DNA from: Yersinia nurmii
GTDB lineage: Bacteria; Pseudomonadota; Gammaproteobacteria; Enterobacterales; Enterobacteriaceae
Length of the DNA: 64,000 nt
Direction: 5' to 3'
Assembly (NCBI RefSeq): GCF_001112925.1
Contig: NZ_CPYD01000006.1
Location: 1 to 64,000 of the forward strand
The notes beneath the pieces were generated by a model. It did no database searches, was not told the DNA's origin, and worked only from the letters and a program-made list of their open reading frames with translations. Of the stretch, positions 9,567-16,604 are shown in pieces; position 1 is the stretch's first letter, and every line of letters begins with the position of its first letter. The position numbers were made by a program, and so were the translations under genes.

Positions 9567-9920
9567 CAGCGCACCCTCACGGTTTTAACATCCGGCCAAA
9601 TACCTGTCCCTTGCATAATCCTAGTTCAATCTGAACAAACTGAAGCAAGGCAAGACCTTATGTCAATATAGTTTATTTTTGACGCGCTGGGGCTATCATC
9701 TTATCTCTTAATTTAACAATATTTAATTCTGCGATATTGGTAATTTAAAAGAATTAAATATCGCAAAAGTAATCCTGGGCAATACACAGATTGTTTGAGC
9801 TATAAATAGATAAATTAATGAATTTTTTGAGATATATGCCTGTTTATGATGATTAAACCGAATCTTATCGCTAATTATGTAAACCACTTGAAAAGCAATA
9901 AGATCTAAATATAAATTAAT

Positions 9921-9936
9921 TGTGAACAAAATCACA
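9921..9936 (+). promoter_or_regulatory. Perfect CRP site upstream of dadA
   Basis: TGTGA-N6-TCACA with both half-sites perfect, about 94 bases before the dadA start. The E. coli dad operon is known to be controlled by CRP and Lrp, so this is very likely a functional cAMP-CRP site. The 463-base intergenic region also holds the divergent ycgB promoter. Its AT-rich stretch (9720-9960) could bind Lrp, but I cannot define those sites. Confidence 0.8.
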
Positions 9937-10029
9937 ACCCACAATCAAATTGTTGGATAGTTTTTTGCACTAGGTTAATTTTCTGTCAGCAGAATATTAT
10001 GCTTTATGTATTATCGGCGGAGTTAAGGT

Positions 10030-11334
10030 ATGCGTATTATCATTTTGGGTAGTGGAGTGGTGGGGGTGGCCAGTGCCTGGTATCTGGCAAAAGAAGGCCA
10101 TGAGGTGACGGTCATTGACCGCCAGTCTGGCCCAGCCCAGGAAACCAGCGCAGGCAACGCGGGGCAAATCTCCCCCGGCTATGCCGCTCCTTGGGCCGCT
10201 CCGGGCGTACCGTTGAAAGCCATTAAATGGATGTTCCAACGGCATGCTCCGCTGGCGATCCGATTAGATGGCAGCAGCTTCCAGTTACGCTGGATGTGGC
10301 AAATGCTGAAAAATTGTAGTACTTCCCACTATATGACCAATAAAAGCCGCATGGTTCGGCTGGCCGAATACAGTCGGGATTGTCTAAAAGATCTGCGGGA
10401 GGATACCGGAATCCAATATGAAGGCCGTCAGGGTGGAACCTTGCAATTGTTCCGTACTCAGCAACAGTTTGATAATGCGGCAAAAGATATGGCGGTATTG
10501 GAGGATGCAGGCGTACCTTATCAATTATTGACCGCTGATAAATTAGCGACCATAGAGCCAGCCTTGGCCAAAGTGTCTCATAAACTGACCGGCGGATTAC
10601 GTTTACCTAACGACGAAACCGGCGATTGTCGTTTATTTACCGAGCAATTGGCGAAAATGGCTGAAGCTGCCGGAGTGAAATTTATCTTTAACCGTTCAGT
10701 AGATAAATTACTGGTGGAGGGGCATCAAATCGCTGGCGTACTTTGTGGCAATGACGTGATCAAGGGAGATGCTTATGTCGTGGCATTTGGCTCTTATTCC
10801 ACGTCATTACTACAGGGATTAGTATCTATTCCGGTCTATCCGCTAAAGGGTTACTCGCTGACTATTCCGATTACCGATCCGGATTCTGCGCCATTTTCTA
10901 CCGTGCTGGATGAAACCTATAAGATTGCAATCACCCGATTTGATGATCGTATTCGCGTCGGTGGTATGGCGGAAATTGTAGGCTTTAATACCCAATTGGA
11001 GCAGACCCGTCGGGAAACGCTGGAAATGGTGGTGCAGGATTTGTATCCAGACGGAGGCAAAGTTGAACATGCTACTTTCTGGACCGGGCTGCGCCCAATG
11101 ACGCCTGATGGTACGCCGGTGGTAGGACGGACTACGCTGAAAAATCTCTATCTGAATACCGGCCACGGCACTCTGGGCTGGACAATGGCCTGCGGTTCAG
11201 GCCAACTCCTGGCCGATATTATTTCTGGCCGTCAGACCGCCATTGCCGCCGATGATTTAGCGGTTGCTCGTTATAGTCCAGGATTTCATCCCATGAATCA
11301 TGGCAGATTGCACACGGCGCGTTCAATTCGCTGA
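10030..11334 (+). CDS. dadA: D-amino acid dehydrogenase small subunit
   Basis: 434 residues. This FAD enzyme of the inner membrane oxidises D-alanine to pyruvate and ammonia and feeds electrons to the respiratory chain. The N-terminal dinucleotide-binding motif GSGVVG is at residues 7-12, and the C-terminal [14 protein letters not shown] and [14 protein letters not shown] motifs close the FAD site. A ribosome binding site GGAG lies before the ATG. It forms the catabolic dadAX operon with the racemase 99 bases downstream, which converts L-alanine to the D-form substrate. Confidence 0.97.
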   Translation: MRIIILGSGVVGVASAWYLAKEGHEVTVIDRQSGPAQETSAGNAGQISPGYAAPWAAPGVPLKAIKWMFQRHAPLAIRLDGSSFQLRWMWQMLKNCSTSHYMTNKSRMVRLAEYSRDCLKDLREDTGIQYEGRQGGTLQLFRTQQQFDNAAKDMAVLEDAGVPYQLLTADKLATIEPALAKVSHKLTGGLRLPNDETGDCRLFTEQLAKMAEAAGVKFIFNRSVDKLLVEGHQIAGVLCGNDVIKGDAYVVAFGSYSTSLLQGLVSIPVYPLKGYSLTIPITDPDSAPFSTVLDETYKIAITRFDDRIRVGGMAEIVGFNTQLEQTRRETLEMVVQDLYPDGGKVEHATFWTGLRPMTPDGTPVVGRTTLKNLYLNTGHGTLGWTMACGSGQLLADIISGRQTAIAADDLAVARYSPGFHPMNHGRLHTARSIR

Positions 11335-11433
11335 CTTTCGAATATTGCACATCAAGCGGCTGCGTAATATCGGCCCCTTGATGCGCGCGTTATTTCATAG
11401 AATAAATAATCCGGTAAAGTAAAAGGAAAGCGC

Positions 11434-12507
11434 ATGCCTCGCCCGATATCTGCCACGCTGCATTTGTCTGCCTTTGATAATAATCTTAATGTCATCAGAA
11501 ATTGTGCTCCTCAGTCAAAAGTATGGTCAGTGGTGAAAGCCAATGCTTACGGTCACGGCCTAAGTAGAATATGGGAAAGTTTATCCGCTACCGATGGTTT
11601 TGCATTATTGGATCTCAATGAAGCCATTTTACTTCGTGAGAAGGGTTGGAAAGGGCCAATTTTATTGCTAGAAGGATTCTTTCAACCACAGGATTTGACG
11701 TTGTTGGACCATTATCGTCTGACTACGACGATACACAGTGATTGGCAATTAGAAGCTATTCAACGAGCGCGGTTAAGTGCGCCACTTAATGTTTATCTTA
11801 AACTGAACAGCGGAATGAACCGTTTAGGCTTTCCGGTTCGTCAGGCTGAAACGGTCTGGCAATGGGCGAAAAGTATTGCCAATATCGATCAAATTACGTT
11901 AATGACTCACTTCGCTAATGCGGATAATCCTACCGGCGTGGCGCAGCAGTTCAATGACGTCAGCGATGCCAGTGCCAATATTCCTGCTCCGCGCAGTTTT
12001 GCTAATTCCGCCGCTACGCTTTGGCACAGTCAAACTCATGGAGATTGGGTGCGACCGGGTATTATTTTATACGGGGCGTCCCCGAGTGGTAGGACGGCAG
12101 ATATTGCGGATACCGGTTTGCAACCGACAATGAGTTTGTGTAGCGAAATCATCGCCGTTCAGGATTTGAGCAAGGGACATGGCGTGGGTTATGGCAGCCG
12201 CTATCAGGCCAGCGATGCGCAGCGCATTGGCGTCGTGGCCTGCGGCTATGCCGACGGCTATCCACGCCATGCGCCAACGGGTACGCCAGCATGGGTAGAA
12301 GGGGTTCTGACTCGAACCTTGGGTACCATATCAATGGATATGATGATGGTGGATTTAACCCCTTGTCCACAGGCCGTAACAGGCAGCAAGGTTGAACTGT
12401 GGGGAAGAAATTTGCCGATTGATGACGTTGCCGCCGCTGCGGGAACCGTGGGCTACGAATTGATGTGCGCTTTGGCCACCCGAGTGCCGGTGAAAATCGA
12501 GAATTAA
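11434..12507 (+). CDS. dadX: Catabolic alanine racemase
   Basis: 357 residues, typical for DadX. This pyridoxal-phosphate enzyme interconverts L- and D-alanine. PLP is bound by Lys35 in [10 protein letters not shown], the second catalytic base is Tyr253 in VGYGSRY, and the [11 protein letters not shown] segment near residue 300 is also conserved. It is the second gene of dadAX and is followed by a hairpin. Its genomic position after dadA identifies it as the catabolic rather than the biosynthetic (Alr) paralogue. Confidence 0.97.
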   Translation: MPRPISATLHLSAFDNNLNVIRNCAPQSKVWSVVKANAYGHGLSRIWESLSATDGFALLDLNEAILLREKGWKGPILLLEGFFQPQDLTLLDHYRLTTTIHSDWQLEAIQRARLSAPLNVYLKLNSGMNRLGFPVRQAETVWQWAKSIANIDQITLMTHFANADNPTGVAQQFNDVSDASANIPAPRSFANSAATLWHSQTHGDWVRPGIILYGASPSGRTADIADTGLQPTMSLCSEIIAVQDLSKGHGVGYGSRYQASDAQRIGVVACGYADGYPRHAPTGTPAWVEGVLTRTLGTISMDMMMVDLTPCPQAVTGSKVELWGRNLPIDDVAAAAGTVGYELMCALATRVPVKIEN

Positions 12508-12541
12508 GCTTGAAAATTCCGGTATTCTGAAACCGATCCTG

Positions 12542-12570
12542 AAGGCGTATCTTTATCCAGATATGCCTTT
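12542..12570 (+). terminator. Hairpin after dadX
   Basis: AAGGC-G-TATC and GATA-T-GCCTT pair with one internal mismatch, beginning 35 bases after the dadX stop. The stem is followed by TTATCATTTT, a moderate T-rich tract. Confidence 0.65.
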
Positions 12571-12764
12571 ATCATTTTGATCTCATTTCATGAATTTGTG
12601 GACATGGCGACATGTGAATAGTGGCTATAAAACCCATTTATATCGTTATTCTCCCTTCGGTTTTTATTATTGCCACCTCATCTGATTTATTTATAGTGGC
12701 TGAACTGCTGATCATCCGCATGATTTTTATTCTGAGAATAAATGAAATCGAATAGGAGAGTATT

Positions 12765-12901
12765 ATGTCAGTTACCAGAATGGATTCACTCCACTCGCGA
12801 ATGAATCAGATAAGAACACTCATCCGGTCATTAATATCTATCTCTCTGTTTATGCTTTGTCTGTAGTCAGCATTATCACTGTCGTAAGTATCGGGGTTTG
12901 A
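12765..12901 (+). pseudogene. Frameshifted small peptide, putative modified-peptide precursor
   Basis: An excellent ribosome binding site (AGGAG at 12754-12758) precedes ATG at 12765. In the ATG frame only 33 codons follow (stop 12864-12866), rich in rare codons (ATA, AGA, CGA). From about 12770 a different frame reads much more like protein: SYQNGFTPLANESDKN, then a spacer, then YALSVVSIITVVSIGV directly before TGA at 12899-12901. One missing base within the first few codons would join this ATG to that frame and give a peptide of about 45 residues. Its last 15 or so residues are almost only Val, Ile, Ser, Thr and Gly, like cores of hydrophobic ribosomal peptides. The next gene looks like a peptide N-methyltransferase relative. 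I infer a decayed or recoded precursor; a sequencing error is also possible. Confidence 0.45.
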
Positions 12902-12992
12902 TTATTTATTTTCAATACTAGGGGAAACTATTGTTGCTCAATATTATCTACGATCTTTTTATCGGTTAGCGAGACAGTTTTAGCGAGGAAAT

Positions 12993-14252
12993 ATGATGCG
13001 CCAACCAGTTGGTCCGATTACCTCTGATTTATCCCGTATGACGCTCAGCCACGCATGGAAAACGCTGGCGCGCAATATTGCTGCCGATCATTATCGGCGG
13101 GATAGCGGCGTAAAAAATACCAGAGAAACCTCTGGTGAATTGATGATTATCAGAACTGACACCAAAGCCATTGAGTTTTACTCTGGCGATAATATATTGA
13201 TTAAAAATGCAGATTATCTATTTTATTCCTTGGCCCATCCGATAACTGAGCTATGGATGAAAAACACGCGGCCGGACGGTTACGATCTCAATGTTCTATA
13301 TAATAATCCCCATTCTCTCCATCTTATTGATAGGCAGATGACCGAAGCCATGTTGTATTACGTTCGCCGGGGGTATCGGGTCTTGGTTATCTATCACGGC
13401 GATACGCAGGCACCCGAGATAGCAGTCCAGCGTGCTATTTCACTGGCGCGGCGGGAACGGCACCGAGTGACATTGCGGACTATGGAAGGGAGAACAGAGC
13501 CAAAACACGCAGAACAGCAATATTGGGCGGGTTTCATATCCGAGCCAGATAACCGCAAATTTATCTATGCGCTATTCACTCGTAAGAAAATCATGATGGC
13601 TGTTATCCATTATCTATTAAATAGGTCTCAGCCAAACTGTGACAGATTAATCTCAGTCTTGGCGGGTTTTCACATTGACTGGAATCGCCTTATTCCAGAT
13701 ATTGATCATCAGATTGATACTTATTTATATCCGTGGAGCGGCGTTTATTGTAGCGAAGAGCCCCGATTTCTATTATGCCTGCTGGCTTCGGTGGGCACGA
13801 ATAAAGGCTGTTTATTGAAGATTAACGGGCACAGAGTTCGCCATTTACGTTATCGGTTCGGTACCTTGAGTTGGGCTGCGGGAGCAGGAAATCCTCACCA
13901 CGGTTATTTGCATTTTGATTGGCAGGCACAGGAACGGAGGATGGCGGGATACTGTTGGAGAACGGGACAACGCTGCCTAGACGGTCAGCGTATTGTCGCT
14001 TTATCTGCAACTCTAGCAGGGCAGGACAAAGTCGAAGCGATTTTATCCTGCGAAGGGCACTGTCGCGAAGTCATTCAAAAATTTTCGAGTGGGGAAAATG
14101 AGCCCGGATTCGATTTACCTGACTGGGCGCAGGGATTTGTACAACCCATGCTACAACCGCGTCCGCAAGGCGGCGAAAGGGTGTTTAGCCATTATTGGCG
14201 GAAAGCAGCCTTGGCAAGACTGGCTCTGAGGTTATTACAAAGTAAGAGCTAA
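12993..14252 (+). CDS. Divergent tetrapyrrole-methylase-fold protein, borosin-enzyme-like
   Basis: 419 residues. Residues 48-165 align with the SAM-dependent TP-methylase fold in the form used by borosin peptide N-methyltransferases: a strand (GELMII), IKNADYLFYSLAHPITELW at 69-88 (family: IKxADKVFYLVADPxTE), LYNNP at 102-106, RQMTEAMLYYVRRGYRVLVIY at 114-134, then RAISLARRERHRV. The fold is recognisable, but key positions are changed. The usual GTGI loop reads RTDT (54-57), GHPG is replaced by HGDTQ (135-139) and LPGVSA by LRTMEG (161-166). By my gapless alignment to OphMA recalled from memory, catalytic Arg72 and Tyr76 become Leu109 and Asp113, while Tyr103 is kept. Residues 170-419 are unrecognised. 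The start has a GAGGA site. Probably inactive or repurposed; paired with the peptide upstream. Confidence 0.55.
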   Translation: MMRQPVGPITSDLSRMTLSHAWKTLARNIAADHYRRDSGVKNTRETSGELMIIRTDTKAIEFYSGDNILIKNADYLFYSLAHPITELWMKNTRPDGYDLNVLYNNPHSLHLIDRQMTEAMLYYVRRGYRVLVIYHGDTQAPEIAVQRAISLARRERHRVTLRTMEGRTEPKHAEQQYWAGFISEPDNRKFIYALFTRKKIMMAVIHYLLNRSQPNCDRLISVLAGFHIDWNRLIPDIDHQIDTYLYPWSGVYCSEEPRFLLCLLASVGTNKGCLLKINGHRVRHLRYRFGTLSWAAGAGNPHHGYLHFDWQAQERRMAGYCWRTGQRCLDGQRIVALSATLAGQDKVEAILSCEGHCREVIQKFSSGENEPGFDLPDWAQGFVQPMLQPRPQGGERVFSHYWRKAALARLALRLLQSKS

Positions 14253-14410
14253 AATAGGATAAACGTTAGGGCAGAGTAAAATAACGGCTGATTTAGCGGG
14301 CTACCAATTAGCCTCTACGATTAATAATCCATGCCACCTATTACCCGACGAGTTCACATCATCCCATTCATTCCGTGAAAGCGGATCGACAGAGCGATCC
14401 GCAATCATTA

Positions 14411-15604
14411 TCAGGAAATTTTCTTGATGATGGTCGGCATCCGTTTGCTGGCACGACGGGCAATCCATGCCAATAAACAGCCGGTTAACATCACCAATGC
14501 CAGCGAATATTTGGGCTGAACGGGTAATGACATAGCGATCAGACCCAAGGCGGCGCCACCGGCCATTTGTACAAAACCTACCAGAGCAGAGGCCACTCCG
14601 GCTTCATTGGCGTAAGGCTCCAACGCATAACTGGTCGCCGGGCCCATCATAAAGGCCAGACCGGCGCAGGCGCTGGCGACTGGCAGCATATAAGTCAGCC
14701 AGTTATTTTGCATTTCGGTACTTAATTGTGTTACGCCAAAAATTAAGCCTATGCACCCCAAAGCCATGAGCAGACTACCGGTTATCAGACAGGCTGGACG
14801 GCCCACTTTTTGAATAATCCTATTGGCAAAGAAACTCACAAACATAATCCAGAATCCGTTGGCACCGAAGGCTAGTGAGAACTGGAGCGGCGTGAGATTA
14901 GCCTCGCCCATCAATACGTTAGGAGCCAGAGACACATAGGTCAGCGCCATTCCCATCGCGCCAGCGTTCACCAGTGCAAAGACCAGAAAACGATCGTCAC
15001 GCAAAATACGTAGATAGTTTTTGAACGGCAAGCCTTTAATCGACTGAGTTCCCGCTGGACGGGTCTCCGGTAGGAAAAATATCACCAGTATCAGTACCAG
15101 AGCGGCGTATAGCACCAGGAACCAGAAAGGGGCACGCCAGCCGAAGGCTTCGGCTAACAGGCCACCTAATAAAGGCGCCAGCGCCGGGACGATATTCAAG
15201 GTGCCATTTAAAAAGCCAAAGGCGCGGGCGGCCTCGTTGCCATTTAAGCGATCGCGCACGCCGCTGAATGCCACCACGGCGGTGCAACATACGGCGGTTC
15301 CCTGTAGCAGGCGTGAGGCGACAAACATCGTTGGCGTAGTTGCCAGGGCGGCCATAGCGGCACCCAGCATATACAGCAGAATTCCGATGATGGCGATAGG
15401 TTTGCGGCCATATTTATCCACCAATGGACCCGCGATTAACTGCCCGACGCCCAAAACCAGAATAAACAGCGCGATGGTGGATTGAATCAGTGATTCGCTG
15501 CTATTTAGGCCTTTGGCAATAGCGGGAATAGTGGGCAGGTAAAGGTCGATACCCAGTGGGCCTAAAAGAATCAGGCTGAGTAATAAAAACAGAAATTTTT
15601 GCAT
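14411..15604 (-). CDS. Bcr/CflA-type MFS drug efflux transporter
   Basis: 397 residues from the chosen start, about twelve membrane helices. The MFS motif A, GPLVDKYGRKP, sits between helices 2 and 3, and GIDLYLPTIPAIA in the first helix is typical of the Bcr/CflA subfamily (DHA1, 12 TMS), which exports drugs such as chloramphenicol or bicyclomycin with proton antiport. The frame is open for 35 codons upstream of this Met, but that extension is basic and proline-rich and would precede the first helix, so the internal Met is preferred. No strong ribosome binding site is visible there. Substrate cannot be told from sequence. Confidence 0.85.
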   Translation of the reverse strand: MQKFLFLLLSLILLGPLGIDLYLPTIPAIAKGLNSSESLIQSTIALFILVLGVGQLIAGPLVDKYGRKPIAIIGILLYMLGAAMAALATTPTMFVASRLLQGTAVCCTAVVAFSGVRDRLNGNEAARAFGFLNGTLNIVPALAPLLGGLLAEAFGWRAPFWFLVLYAALVLILVIFFLPETRPAGTQSIKGLPFKNYLRILRDDRFLVFALVNAGAMGMALTYVSLAPNVLMGEANLTPLQFSLAFGANGFWIMFVSFFANRIIQKVGRPACLITGSLLMALGCIGLIFGVTQLSTEMQNNWLTYMLPVASACAGLAFMMGPATSYALEPYANEAGVASALVGFVQMAGGAALGLIAMSLPVQPKYSLALVMLTGCLLAWIARRASKRMPTIIKKIS

Positions 15605-15780
15605 AGCAGAGATACAACGTCCAGGTGGCAGAAGCGGCAAAAAACAGGAGTTTGGCTGAGAAAGGGGGCGACGTTTCGGTGACGGCGTCACTTGTCTCAG
15701 AAAACTCAACCCGGATAGATTACTACAATCAATGGAATATAACCTGCAAATAGTTTTAATTGCGCTGTAATTCTGAGGAA

Positions 15781-15809
15781 CCGGTGCGGGGGAAGCATCA
15801 CCGCACCGG
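15781..15809. repeat. 9-bp perfect GC-rich inverted repeat
   Basis: CCGGTGCGG and CCGCACCGG pair perfectly around an 11-base loop in the gap between the lipoprotein and MFS genes. It lies 100 bases past the lipoprotein stop and has no U tract on either strand, so it may be an mRNA-stabilising or REP-like hairpin rather than a terminator. The rest of the 304-base gap shows nothing else. Confidence 0.6.
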
Positions 15810-15908
15810 ATTGATAACCCTCGTTTTATCTACAAATCCCGTGATTAACAATTCTATTATCAACACGAGGCGGAGTTACGATAGCTGAACCGAGGATATC
15901 ACCACAGA

Positions 15909-16376
15909 TTATTTGTAGTGCTCACGTATCATTCGTAGCATTTCAGGGTCGGGAAGCCATTTAGGGTCTGGAATTTGCCACCAGGCGTGCGTATCGCCAA
16001 AGGAGCATCGCGGGCGCGAATGGTTAAATTGCGATTGTGGCAGCAGGTGCCATTTGCCGTCTATTTTAACTTTCGGCTGTTTTCCTGGGAGGTAATCGCC
16101 GGGACGTGTATCGCAGTTTGCGTGTAGCGGATCGTCGACGGCCGCTTGCATGGCCATATGGCTGATGCGATAGCATTTTTCTTGATTAACCGCGACGCCT
16201 CGACGTTCCACTTCAGCGGTTAAGCGCAACACGGATTTACTGTCGTTATTATAAGTCCCCAGCGCGGAGCATAACGCGTCTGAATCAAATTCAGCGATCT
16301 GTTTGTCGGTCAAATGAGGAAGGGGGAGCGAGCAACCTGAAAGTAATAAAAAAGCCAGTGGTAATACAATTCTCAT
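15909..16376 (-). CDS. Hypothetical lipoprotein, 155 residues
   Basis: Starts MRIVLPLAFLLLSGCS, a short type II signal peptide with lipobox LSGC and lipidated Cys15. Residues +2/+3 after the cysteine (Ser-Leu) favour outer membrane sorting. The mature domain has several cysteines and a tryptophan-rich C-terminal part (HAWWQIPDPKWLPDPEM). An AGGA ribosome binding site six bases before this ATG supports it over the Met eight codons upstream. I do not recognise the family. It stands alone, between an MFS gene and a c-di-GMP phosphodiesterase gene on the same strand, with large gaps. Confidence 0.8.
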   Translation of the reverse strand: MRIVLPLAFLLLSGCSLPLPHLTDKQIAEFDSDALCSALGTYNNDSKSVLRLTAEVERRGVAVNQEKCYRISHMAMQAAVDDPLHANCDTRPGDYLPGKQPKVKIDGKWHLLPQSQFNHSRPRCSFGDTHAWWQIPDPKWLPDPEMLRMIREHYK

Positions 16377-16604
16377 GAAAAATCCTGTTCCATAAGTCAC
16401 TACAAAGAATAGTGGTAAATAATTTCAATACTAATTAATAGTCCATTTAGAATTAACCGTATTGAAAGGTGAGGGAACAGTCTAAGTGATAATAAGCAGA
16501 TTTATTATATTAATTGCCAATTTAGATAAATAAAGGATAAACAAAGGAAATTAATTCATGATGGTGGTGTTAGTTAACCCGCATCAGGCTGATAAATAAC
16601 CCCA

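Noticed and set aside
12765-12866. 33-codon frame from the ATG taken at face value as a small protein
   Set aside because: It has a good start site, but rare codons dominate and the overlapping frame has the protein-like signal, so I annotated a frameshifted peptide instead of a normal CDS.
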